Part shown: one piece after another, positions 23,445-31,236 of the stretch | How positions within the stretch are numbered: the stretch's first letter is position 1 | Layout: the number at the start of each line of letters is the position of its first letter | Assembly (NCBI GenBank): GCA_052143655.1 | Contig: JBKQSL010000192.1 | Coordinates: 1 to 38,841, forward strand | Origin: CAVSUR01 sp052143655 | GTDB lineage: Bacteria; Actinomycetota; Actinomycetes; Streptosporangiales; Streptosporangiaceae | Direction of reading: 5' to 3' | Length of the DNA stretch: 38,841 nucleotides | Position numbers and translations under genes: made by a program | Notes under the pieces: generated by a model | The model's database searches: none | What the model saw: the letters and a program-made list of their open reading frames with translations, nothing else | What the model was told of the DNA's origin: nothing

Positions 23445-24715
23445 CCGGCCCGCTGCAGCCGCCCGGTGCCGACGTCATCGTGGTAGGGGCAGGCCTGGCT
23501 GGCCTGACGGCGGCGCTGCGGCTGGCCGAGGCGGGGCTGCGGGTCGTGACGATCGCCAAGGGGCACGGCTCGATCCGGCTGGCCCCGGCCACCATCGACA
23601 TCCTGGGCTACGCGCCCGGGCTGGTGAGCAGCCCGGCAGCGGCGCTGCCGGGCTTCGTGGCAGACCATCCCGGCCACCCGTACGCCCGGGTGGACACCGA
23701 CCTGCTGGCGCAGAGCGTGGCCTGGTTCACAGCGCGGGCCGGTGACCTGGCCTACACGGGCGACGGCTCGGCCAACATGATGCTGCCCACCGCGCTCGGG
23801 GTGGCCCGGCCCAGCGCCGTGGCCCCCGAGCCGCTGGCCGCCGGTGACCTGCGGTCCCTGCGCCGGGTCGCGATCTGCGGGCTGCGGGTGCTGAAGGACT
23901 TCCACCCCGCGCTTGTCGCCGACAACCTGCGCGCCGCGGCCGTGCCCGGGATCGAGGCCAGGGCGGTCATGGTCAGCGCGCCGACGGACGAGGCCGACCT
24001 GAGCCCGCTGGCCCTGGCCCGGCGGTTCGAGGAGCCCGGCTTCCGCCAGGCGGTGGCGGCCGCGCTGCGCGCGGTCCTGCGCGACGAGGAGGCCGTCGGC
24101 CTGCCTGCCGTGCTCGGCGTGGGCCGTGCGCGCGCGGTGCGGGCCGAACTGCAGGAGGCGGTCGGCCGGCCCGTGTTCGAGATCGCCACCATCCCGCCGT
24201 CGGTGCCGGGAATCCGGCTGGCCGAGGCCCTCACCCGCCGGCTGCGCCGGGCCGGCGGCCGGATCGTGCTCGGCGCCGAGGCGGCGGGCGCGCAGGTGCG
24301 CGGTGGCAGGCTGACCGGCCTGCGGGTCCGCGCCGCCGGCCGGGAGAGCGTCCGGCCGGCCCGGTGGGTGGTCCTGGCCTCCGGCGGCCTGGCCTCCGGC
24401 GGGCTCGCGGCCGACTCAGCCGGGCAGTTGCGCGAATCGGTGCTCGGCCTGCCGGTCGGCGGCGTCCCCGCCGACGGCACGCCGCCGTTCCGGCCGCGCT
24501 ACCTGGACGAGCACCCGATGAGCGCGGCCGGGCTGCAGGTGGACAGCCGGCTGCGGCCAGCCGGCCCGGATGGCGAGCCGGTGCTCGAGAACGTCCTGGC
24601 GGCCGGGGCCGTGATCGGCGGCGCCCGGCCGTGGCGGGAGAAGTCGGGCGACGGCATCAGCCTGTCGACCGGGTACCTGGCCGCGGGCACGATCCTGGAG
24701 GAGACGGCCAGATGA
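23441..24715 (+). CDS. glpB: Anaerobic glycerol-3-phosphate dehydrogenase subunit B, 424 aa
   Basis: The N-terminal DVIVVGAGLAGLTAALRLAE is a flavin-binding loop. GHGSIRLAPATIDILGYAPG, PTALGVARPSAVAPEPLAAG and the FHPALVADNL segment match GlpB. It is the second flavoprotein of the three-subunit dehydrogenase and links GlpA to the GlpC iron-sulfur subunit. The TTG start at 23441 overlaps the glpA stop, and its own stop overlaps the glpC ATG, so the three are translationally coupled in near-fixed ratio. Length is as in E. coli. The C-terminal AGAVIGGARPWREKSGDG fits the FAD contact near the end. Confidence 0.92.
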   Translation: MTGPLQPPGADVIVVGAGLAGLTAALRLAEAGLRVVTIAKGHGSIRLAPATIDILGYAPGLVSSPAAALPGFVADHPGHPYARVDTDLLAQSVAWFTARAGDLAYTGDGSANMMLPTALGVARPSAVAPEPLAAGDLRSLRRVAICGLRVLKDFHPALVADNLRAAAVPGIEARAVMVSAPTDEADLSPLALARRFEEPGFRQAVAAALRAVLRDEEAVGLPAVLGVGRARAVRAELQEAVGRPVFEIATIPPSVPGIRLAEALTRRLRRAGGRIVLGAEAAGAQVRGGRLTGLRVRAAGRESVRPARWVVLASGGLASGGLAADSAGQLRESVLGLPVGGVPADGTPPFRPRYLDEHPMSAAGLQVDSRLRPAGPDGEPVLENVLAAGAVIGGARPWREKSGDGISLSTGYLAAGTILEETAR

Positions 24716-25932
24716 CCGACCAGCCCGAGCCGGTGCTGATCCGCGGATCCCTCGACCACTGCGTGAAGTGCACCATCTGCGAGTCGTCCTGCCCGGTCTC
24801 AGCCGCGACTGCGCTGTTCCCCGGGCCGAAGTACGTCGGCCCGCAGGCGGAGCGCTTCCGCACGCCGGGGCCGTCGGCCGACTCCTCGCTCGACTACTGC
24901 TCCAGCTGCGGCATCTGCACCCTGGTGTGCCCGCAGGGCGTGCACATCGCCGAGATCAACTCCCAGGCCCGCGCCGTCCTGAAGCAGCGCAACGGCATCC
25001 CGCTGCGCGACCACCTGCTGGCCCGGCCTGCCGCGGAAGGAGCCCTGGCGACGCCGGTCGCGCCGCTGGCCAACTACGCGCTAGCCAACCCGATCGCCCG
25101 GCTGCTGGCGGAAAAGACGCTGCGCATCGACCGTCGCGCCCCGATGCCGAAGTTCGCCGGCCGCACCTTCGCGAGCTGGGCCCGGCGGCACCGCCGGCCG
25201 GCCACCGGCCGGAAGATCATCTACTTCCACGGCTGCAGCACCAACTACTTCCAGCCCGACCTGGGCGAGAAGACGGTGGCGGTGCTCGAGCACAACGGCT
25301 TCCGGGTGCTGGTGCCGCGGCAGGGCTGCTGCGGGCTGCCGCTGCAGTCGAACGGGATCTTCGACACCGCGCGCTCGTATGTGCGGCGGCTGGCGGGCCG
25401 GCTGGCGCCCTACGCCCGGCTCGGCCTGCCGATCGTGGCCACCTCGACCAGCTGCGGACTGATGCTCAAGCGCGAGGGCATCGAGATCCTCGGCGTGGCC
25501 GACGATGACCTGCGCGTGGTGAGCGAGCACACCTATGACATCTGCGAGTTCCTCGCGGACCTTCATGCGAAGGGGGACCTGCGCACCGACTTCCAGCCGC
25601 TGCCGGAGACTGTCACCTACCACGCCCCCTGCCAGCAGCAAGGCCACGGGATCGGCAAGCCGGCTCTGGACCTGCTGGAGCTGATCCCGGAGCTGTCGGT
25701 GGTCGAGCTGGACCGGGCCTGCTGCGGAATCGCCGGGACCTACGGCATCAAGCAGGAGAAGTACGACATCGCGATGCGGGTCGGATCCGGCCTGTTCGCC
25801 GACATCGCCGATGTCGCCCCCGACAGCGCCATATGCGACAGTGAGACCTGCCGGTGGCAGATCACCCACGCGACTGGCAAGTCCAGCGTGCATCCCGTGG
25901 AGGTTCTCTACCGGGCCTACGGGCTCGGCTGA
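24712..25932 (+). CDS. glpC: Anaerobic glycerol-3-phosphate dehydrogenase subunit C, 406 aa
   Basis: Two [4Fe-4S] ferredoxin motifs stand at the N-terminus (CVKCTICESSCP and CSSCGICTLVCP). Two CCG domains follow, with GCCGLP and CCGIAG, the heterodisulfide-reductase-like cysteine boxes used by GlpC. The subunit takes electrons from GlpA/GlpB to the quinone pool at the membrane. Clear membrane helices are absent, so it is probably a peripheral anchor, as in E. coli. ATG 24712 overlaps the glpB stop (ATGA). dhaM begins 44 bp further on. Similar CCG proteins occur in LldE and glycolate oxidase, but the position after glpAB decides the name. Confidence 0.94.
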   Translation: MTDQPEPVLIRGSLDHCVKCTICESSCPVSAATALFPGPKYVGPQAERFRTPGPSADSSLDYCSSCGICTLVCPQGVHIAEINSQARAVLKQRNGIPLRDHLLARPAAEGALATPVAPLANYALANPIARLLAEKTLRIDRRAPMPKFAGRTFASWARRHRRPATGRKIIYFHGCSTNYFQPDLGEKTVAVLEHNGFRVLVPRQGCCGLPLQSNGIFDTARSYVRRLAGRLAPYARLGLPIVATSTSCGLMLKREGIEILGVADDDLRVVSEHTYDICEFLADLHAKGDLRTDFQPLPETVTYHAPCQQQGHGIGKPALDLLELIPELSVVELDRACCGIAGTYGIKQEKYDIAMRVGSGLFADIADVAPDSAICDSETCRWQITHATGKSSVHPVEVLYRAYGLG

Positions 25933-25976
25933 TCCAGGCGCCCGGAACCGCCGTCCGCACCGCGATTGGGGCAGCC

Positions 25977-28520
25977 ATGGTGGGAATCGTCATCGTGTCG
26001 CACAGCGCCCAGCTTGCTGGCGGCGTGGTTGACCTGGCCCGGCAGATGTCAGGCCCGGACGTCGCGATCGTCGCGGCCGGCGGCATGGACCTGCCCGACA
26101 GCCCGCTCGGCACCGACGCCGTGCTGGTGGCCCGTGCGGTGGACGAGGCATGGGGCGAGGACGGCGTGCTGGTGCTGATGGACCTGGGCAGCGCCGTCCT
26201 GTCTGCCGAGATGGCGACGGAGATGCTGCCGGACGACCGCCGCTCCCGGGTGCTGCTGTGCGAGGCGCCGCTGGTGGAAGGAGCTGTCGCCGCGGCGGTC
26301 GCCGCCCGGCTCGGAGAGCCGCTCGAGCGGGTGGCGGCCGAGGCGCGCGGCGGCCTGGCGGGCAAGGCCGCCGCGCTGGGCGGGCCGGCTACCGGGCAGC
26401 CTGAGGCCGCGGTCCAGGACGCCGGGCCGGCGGCCCTGGAGGCCCGCATCGCCGTCCGTAACCCGCTCGGGCTGCACGCCCGTCCCGCGGCCCGGTTCGT
26501 GCAAGCCGCCGGCCGGTTCGACGCGGAGGTGACGGCCGAGAACCTGACCATCCCGGCTGGCCCGGCCAGCGCGCGCAGCCTCAACGGGGTGGCCACGCTG
26601 GGGGTCCGCCAGGGCCACGAGATCCTGGTGCGCGCCAGCGGGCCGCAGGCGCAGGACGTGCTGGCGGCGCTGCGCGCACTGGCCGCCGAGGATTTCGGCG
26701 AGCCGCCAGGAACAGCGCCGCCAGGAACAGCGCCGCCGCAAGCGGGTCTCGCCCGGCCGGCCGTCCCCGGACCGGGCAGCGGGGCGGCCGCCGCGCAGCC
26801 GCCTGGCCCGGGGACGGTGCTGACCGGGCTGGCCGCCTCGGCCGGGCTGGCGGCGGGACCCGCCCGGCACCTGCGCCAGCAGGTTCCGCCGGTGCCCAGG
26901 GACCCCGCGGCCGACCCGGCCGCCGAGCTGGCCCGGCTGGACGAGGCGGTTGCTGCCGTGCGGCGGGAGGTCACCGCGGCCAGGGACGCGGTGGCGGGCC
27001 GCACGCACGGCGGTTACGAGGCCGAGATCTTCGAGGCGCACCTGCTGTTCCTGCAGGACGAGGCGCTGCTCGGGCCGGCCCGCAAGCTCATCGCCGGCGG
27101 CCGGAACGCGGCTGACGCCTGGGACTGCGCACTCGCCGCCGTGCTGGCAGACTGGCAGGGCCTGGCGGACGAGTACCAGCGGGCGCGGGCAGCCGACGTG
27201 CAGGCCATCCGCAGCCAGGTGCTCGGCCACCTGCTCGGAGCGCCTCGCGCCGCGGTCACCGGATCTGGCGTCCTGGTGGCCGAGGACCTTACCCCGGCGC
27301 AGACCGCGGGCCTGGATCCCGCGGTGGTGCGCGGGATCGCGACGGCACACGGCGGCCCGACTGCGCACGCGGCGATCCTGGCCCGGGCGCTGGGCATCCC
27401 CGCAGTGGTCGGCCTGGGGGCCGCGCTGCTCGCCGTGCCGGAGGGAACGACCCTGCTGCTGGACGGCGAGCGCGGGACCGCGCAGGTGGCGCCGTCGCCA
27501 GACGATGTAACCGCTGCCGAGCAGGCGGCGCGGCGCCGCGCCGCCGCCGGCGATCAGGCCCGGCAGCGGGCCGCCGAGCCGGCCGTGACCGCCGACGGCA
27601 TGACCGTCGAGGTGGCCGCCAACGCCGGGTCGGCCGATGACGTCCGGCAGGCCGTGGCGGCCGGGGCGGACGGGATCGGCCTGCTGCGGACCGAGTTCGT
27701 CTTCCTCGGCTCGGCGGACATGCCCACCGAGCGGGAGCAGGAGGCGGTGTACCGTGAGATCGCTCAGGTCCTGGCCGGCCGCCCGCTGATCGTGCGGACG
27801 CTGGACGTGGGCGCCGACAAGCCGCTGGCATACCTGCCGCGGGATCCCGAGCCGAATCCGGCGCTGGGGGAGCGCGGCATACGGCTGGGCCTGGCCCGGC
27901 CCGAGCTGCTGCTGCCGCAGATCCGCGCCGTGGCGCTGGTCGCTGCGGACTATCCGGTGAAGCTCATGTTCCCGATGGTGGCGACGCGGACGGAAGTGGA
28001 CGCCGCGCTGGCCCTGGTGGCCCAGGCGACGGCCGGACTGCCGGGCGAGGGAGCCGGGCTGGAAGTGGGGATCATGGTCGAGGTGCCGGCGGCAGCGCTG
28101 TCCGCGCCCGCTCTCGCGGACTCGGTCAGCTTCTTCTCCGTGGGCACCAACGATCTCGCGCAGTACACGCTGGCTGCCGACCGCGCCGCGGCCGCAGCCG
28201 CGGTCGCGGGGCTCGCCGACGCGCTGCACCCGGCCGTGCTGGCGCTGATCGGCCAGGCGGCCGCAGCGGCGACGGCAGCGGGCCGGTGGACCGGGGTCTG
28301 CGGTGAGGTCGCCGCCGACCCGCTGGCGGTGCCGGTCCTGCTCGGGCTCGGCGTTCGCGAGCTGTCGGTCAGCGCCCGTTCGGTGCCCGCCGTTAAGCAG
28401 GCGGTCCGCGGGGTTCGGCTGGACGCGGCCAGGGAACTGGCGGCGCAGGCCGTCCGGCTGCCCTCCGCGGCCGCGGTCCGCGATCTTGTCCGGCAGCGCC
28501 ATGTCGGTGTGCCATGCTGA
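25977..28520 (+). CDS. dhaM: DhaM: PTS EIIA(Man-type)-HPr-Enzyme I fusion with a complete Enzyme I, 847 aa
   Basis: Three phosphotransfer domains are in order. The EIIA-like domain (1-125) has its active His9 in IVSHSAQL. HPr (about 153-240) has His167 in NPLGLHARPAARF. Enzyme I (about 275-847) has His464 in GGPTAHAAI. Its PEP-binding half is complete, with GIGLLRTEFVF, RTLDVGADKPL, FFSVGTNDLAQYT and Cys775 in GVCGEVAAD. In E. coli DhaM the Enzyme I part is truncated and needs PtsI and PtsH. Here one polypeptide could carry phosphate from PEP to the ADP on DhaL. A Pro/Ala linker with a duplicated 15-bp unit joins HPr and Enzyme I. ATG 25977 fits the family N-terminus. Confidence 0.93.
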   Translation: MVGIVIVSHSAQLAGGVVDLARQMSGPDVAIVAAGGMDLPDSPLGTDAVLVARAVDEAWGEDGVLVLMDLGSAVLSAEMATEMLPDDRRSRVLLCEAPLVEGAVAAAVAARLGEPLERVAAEARGGLAGKAAALGGPATGQPEAAVQDAGPAALEARIAVRNPLGLHARPAARFVQAAGRFDAEVTAENLTIPAGPASARSLNGVATLGVRQGHEILVRASGPQAQDVLAALRALAAEDFGEPPGTAPPGTAPPQAGLARPAVPGPGSGAAAAQPPGPGTVLTGLAASAGLAAGPARHLRQQVPPVPRDPAADPAAELARLDEAVAAVRREVTAARDAVAGRTHGGYEAEIFEAHLLFLQDEALLGPARKLIAGGRNAADAWDCALAAVLADWQGLADEYQRARAADVQAIRSQVLGHLLGAPRAAVTGSGVLVAEDLTPAQTAGLDPAVVRGIATAHGGPTAHAAILARALGIPAVVGLGAALLAVPEGTTLLLDGERGTAQVAPSPDDVTAAEQAARRRAAAGDQARQRAAEPAVTADGMTVEVAANAGSADDVRQAVAAGADGIGLLRTEFVFLGSADMPTEREQEAVYREIAQVLAGRPLIVRTLDVGADKPLAYLPRDPEPNPALGERGIRLGLARPELLLPQIRAVALVAADYPVKLMFPMVATRTEVDAALALVAQATAGLPGEGAGLEVGIMVEVPAAALSAPALADSVSFFSVGTNDLAQYTLAADRAAAAAAVAGLADALHPAVLALIGQAAAAATAAGRWTGVCGEVAADPLAVPVLLGLGVRELSVSARSVPAVKQAVRGVRLDAARELAAQAVRLPSAAAVRDLVRQRHVGVPC

Positions 28521-28526
28521 GAGGCC

Positions 28527-29114
28527 ATGACGTATGACTGCTGCGCTATGAGCAGGCAACGGACCTCGAGCCTGCTCAACGGCCTCAGCCTGCTGCGGGT
28601 GATCCTGATCGTGCCGGTGGCCGCGCTGGTGCTGATCGGGCCGTCTGCGGCCTACGCATACGTCGCGGCTGCCCTGGTGTTCATGGTCGGGGCAGCGACG
28701 GATTTCATGGACGGGTTCCTGGCCAGGCGGTGGCACGCCGTCACCGAGCTCGGCGGCTTCCTGGACACGATCGCCGACAAGCTGCTGGTGGCGGGGGCGC
28801 TCATCGCCCTGGTCGCGGTAAACCGCGCGTCGGCCTGGGTAGCCATCATCGTCATCTGCCGGGAGATCGCGGTGCTCGGCCTCAAGGCGGTCGCGGCCGG
28901 GGACGGCACCTTCATCCGGCCCTCCATCTGGGGAAAGATGAAGTTCACCGTCCAGTGCGCGGCCATCGTGCTGGCCATGCTGCGGTATCCGCACAGGCTC
29001 GGGCCGCTGTACCTGGATCAGTGGATGATGGCGGCCGCGGCCGTGATCACCGTGCTATCCGCGGCTGACTACTTCGGCCGGTTCGCCTCGGTGCTCGGGA
29101 TCGGGCGCCGGTGA
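28527..29114 (+). CDS. pgsA: CDP-diacylglycerol-glycerol-3-phosphate phosphatidyltransferase-like enzyme, 195 aa
   Basis: The CDP-alcohol phosphatidyltransferase motif is perfect: D59-x2-D62-G-x2-A-R-x8-G-x3-D80-x3-D84. It holds the metal and CMP. Hydrophobic helices surround it (about 23-57, 86-105 and 138-175). Members join CDP-diacylglycerol to an alcohol. Length and position in a G3P locus favour G3P as the alcohol (PgsA, first step to phosphatidylglycerol), but inositol phosphate or other alcohols are used by close relatives in actinobacteria. The gene starts six bases after dhaM (ATG 28527; ATG 28548 is an alternative) and overlaps the next start (GTGA). Confidence 0.8.
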   Translation: MTYDCCAMSRQRTSSLLNGLSLLRVILIVPVAALVLIGPSAAYAYVAAALVFMVGAATDFMDGFLARRWHAVTELGGFLDTIADKLLVAGALIALVAVNRASAWVAIIVICREIAVLGLKAVAAGDGTFIRPSIWGKMKFTVQCAAIVLAMLRYPHRLGPLYLDQWMMAAAAVITVLSAADYFGRFASVLGIGRR

Positions 29115-30160
29115 GCGCCGCGGCTGGCAGTCCGCTGCCCGGGGAGCGCCCGGCGCTGGTCATCGGCGCGACAGGATTCGTCGGCGGGGCAGTGCTGGAC
29201 CAGCTGATCGCTGACCGCCGGCCCGTCAGGGCCCTGGCCAGGCCCGGTCCGGCCGCCGACGCGCTGCGCGGCCGCGGGGTGGCGACCATCCCCGGCGACG
29301 TGCTGGATCCCGGCAGCCTGGACCGGGCCATGGACGGGTGCGGCGTGGTCTACCACGCCGCCGGGGTGAACGCGTTCTGCCTGCCCGATCCCAGCCTGAT
29401 GGCCGAAGTCAACATCGACGGGTCGGTGAACGTCATCGCGGCGGCCGCCCGCGCCGGGGTCGGGCGCGTGGTCTACACGTCCTCGGCAGCGGCGCTCGGC
29501 GAGGCCGCCGGGACCGTCGGCACCGAGCAGTCGGCGCACCGGGGCTGGTTTCTGTCGGAGTACGAGCGGACCAAGTACCTGGCCGAGAAACGGGTCCTGG
29601 CGGAGGCGGCCAGCGCCGGCGTGCCCGTCGTGTGCGTCAGCCCGTCGTCGGTGCAGGGGCCCGGCCGGGTGCGCGGCACCGCGCGGCTGCTGCTGCAGTA
29701 CGCCAACGGGCGGCTGAAATACCTGATCGATACCAGGATCAGCTTCCTGGACATCGCCGACTGCACGGCCGGGCACCTGCTCGCACAGGAGCACGGCGTC
29801 CCCGGCGAGCGGTACGTGCTCAACGGCGCGACGTTCACGACCCGCGAGCTGATCAGCATGGTCGGCAAGGAGACTGGCATCGAGCATCCCGTTCGCTGGC
29901 TGCCGGGCCGGGCCGCCCTGGCCGCTTCGGCAGTGATCGAGGCCGGCGCGAAGGTCGCGCGGCGGCATCCGCCGCTGTGCCGCGAGATGATGCGCACGAT
30001 GCTGCACGGGCACACCTACGACGGCTCGAGGGCCGAGCGTGACCTGGGCCTTCACTACACCCCCGTGGCGCAGACGATCGCCCGGACGCTGCGCTGGTAC
30101 GCCGACCACGGATACCTGGCCCGGCCGCTGTCTTCCGGCGGGCATTCTGCCCCGTCTTGA
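29111..30160 (+). CDS. Extended SDR, NAD(P)-dependent epimerase/dehydratase-like, 349 aa
   Basis: The dinucleotide loop GATGFVG (19-25) and catalytic Tyr151-x3-Lys155 (YERTK) define an extended SDR. GDVLDPGSLDRAMDGCGVVY and FLDIADCTAGHLLA are typical of the HpnA/dihydroflavonol-reductase-like subgroup that acts on sugars or lipid-linked groups. No substrate can be read from the sequence. The GTG start overlaps the pgsA stop, so the two are coupled, and a PlsC gene follows 37 bp downstream. I infer a part in lipid head-group or glycolipid formation from the position only. Confidence 0.82.
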   Translation: MSAAAGSPLPGERPALVIGATGFVGGAVLDQLIADRRPVRALARPGPAADALRGRGVATIPGDVLDPGSLDRAMDGCGVVYHAAGVNAFCLPDPSLMAEVNIDGSVNVIAAAARAGVGRVVYTSSAAALGEAAGTVGTEQSAHRGWFLSEYERTKYLAEKRVLAEAASAGVPVVCVSPSSVQGPGRVRGTARLLLQYANGRLKYLIDTRISFLDIADCTAGHLLAQEHGVPGERYVLNGATFTTRELISMVGKETGIEHPVRWLPGRAALAASAVIEAGAKVARRHPPLCREMMRTMLHGHTYDGSRAERDLGLHYTPVAQTIARTLRWYADHGYLARPLSSGGHSAPS

Positions 30161-30197
30161 TACATTGGGCCGTCCGCCGGGCAGGTCAGGAGGGGCA

Positions 30198-31199
30198 GTG
30201 AAGCGCAGCGGCAGGCAGATGTCGGCCCAGGGGATCGGCGCGCGCATGACGCGCGGCGTGGTCCTCAACGGGGTCTTCCGGCCCCTTATCAACCACTACG
30301 TTCACCCGGAGGTCTCCGGCCTGAAGAACCTGCTGGAGCTCGAGCCCCCGTTCCTGCTGGCGCCGAATCACTCCAGCCACATGGACACCCCGCTGCTGCT
30401 GATGAGCCTGCCGCCGGATCTCCGCCGCCGGACGGTGGTCGCCGCGGCTACTGACTACTTCTACAGCCGGAAGGTGCTCGGCGCCTTCGTGTCGATGGCG
30501 ATGGGCGCGGTCCCGATGGAACGGCGGTCCGCCAGCCTGAAATCCATGGACCGGATGCAGCGCCTGCTGGCGGATAAGTGGTGCGTGGTGATGTTCCCCG
30601 AGGGCAGCCGGACCCCGGACGGACGACTGTACCGGGGGAAGACCGGGATAGGCCGGATCGCGCTCAAGGCGGGGGTTCCGGTCGTCCCGGTGGGGATCAC
30701 CGGAACCTACGAGGCCATGCCGGGCGGGCAGTCCTGGCCGGTTCCGGCCCCGGTTCATGTCCGGTTCGGCAAGCCGCTGTCGTTCGAGCGGTACGCCCTC
30801 GGCCCCGCCAACCAGCTGGTGCTGCGGGCCATAGCGGACATGATCATGTACGAGATCATGGAGCTGACCGGCCTGACCTACGTGGACAAGTACGCAAGCG
30901 CCGCCAAGCAGGCGGGAACGGCGGACGGCAAGGCGGCGGACAAGAAGCCGGCGGACAAGAAGCCGGCGGACAAGAAGCCGGCGGACAAGAAGGCGGCGGA
31001 CAAGAAGGCGGCGGACAAGAAGGCGGGGCCTGCCGCCAGCGCGGAGGACGACCCCCCGGAGGACGACGCGCCGGACGATGAGCTGGATGACGACGCGCCG
31101 GAGGACGAGCTGGACGACGACGAGCCGGAGGACGAGCTGGTCGACCCGGACGCGGAGGACGACCAGCCCGGCGAGGGCGGCGGCCTGACGGCCGGCTAG
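30198..31199 (+). CDS. plsC: PlsC-type acyltransferase with a Lys-rich and Asp/Glu-rich C-terminal tail, 333 aa
   Basis: The acyltransferase core carries NHSSHMD (57-63, catalytic H58 and D63), FPEGSRT (133-139) and GVPVVPVGITGT. It would acylate lysophosphatidic acid or a related lipid. The last 90 residues are unusual. Residues 247-276 repeat A-D-K-K-P/A six times (encoded by 15-bp tandem units), and a tail of about 50 residues, mostly Asp and Glu with PEDDAPDDEL-like units, follows. Such a tail is disordered and carries opposite charges in two blocks. GTG 30198 has AGGAGG at five bases. It is the last gene of the rightward glycerol and lipid locus. Confidence 0.88.
   Translation: MKRSGRQMSAQGIGARMTRGVVLNGVFRPLINHYVHPEVSGLKNLLELEPPFLLAPNHSSHMDTPLLLMSLPPDLRRRTVVAAATDYFYSRKVLGAFVSMAMGAVPMERRSASLKSMDRMQRLLADKWCVVMFPEGSRTPDGRLYRGKTGIGRIALKAGVPVVPVGITGTYEAMPGGQSWPVPAPVHVRFGKPLSFERYALGPANQLVLRAIADMIMYEIMELTGLTYVDKYASAAKQAGTADGKAADKKPADKKPADKKPADKKAADKKAADKKAGPAASAEDDPPEDDAPDDELDDDAPEDELDDDEPEDELVDPDAEDDQPGEGGGLTAG
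30936..31025 (+). repeat. Six tandem 15-bp units coding for A-D-K-K-P/A
   Basis: The unit GCGGACAAGAAGCCG occurs three times, then GCGGACAAGAAGGCG three times, without interruption and in frame with the acyltransferase gene. A degenerate copy precedes it at 30921-30935. The array probably varies in length by slippage or recombination. Confidence 0.95.
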
Positions 31200-31205
31200 C
31201 GCTGA

Positions 31206-31219
31206 CCACCCTGCGGTGG
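31206..31219. terminator. Small hairpin between two convergent genes
   Basis: CCACC and GGTGG enclose a CTGC loop within the 37-bp gap between the rightward acyltransferase gene and the leftward secreted-protein gene. It is short but could serve both directions. Confidence 0.35.
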
Positions 31220-31236
31220 CGCCGGCCCCGCCCGGG

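Noticed and set aside
26049..28994. A 981-codon open frame on the minus strand
   Set aside because: It is antisense to dhaM and pgsA, which have all active-site motifs. The translation is low in complexity and resembles no protein.
30936..31025. CRISPR-like direct repeats
   Set aside because: The 15-bp units are contiguous, have no spacers and are in frame with an acyltransferase gene. It is a coding minisatellite.
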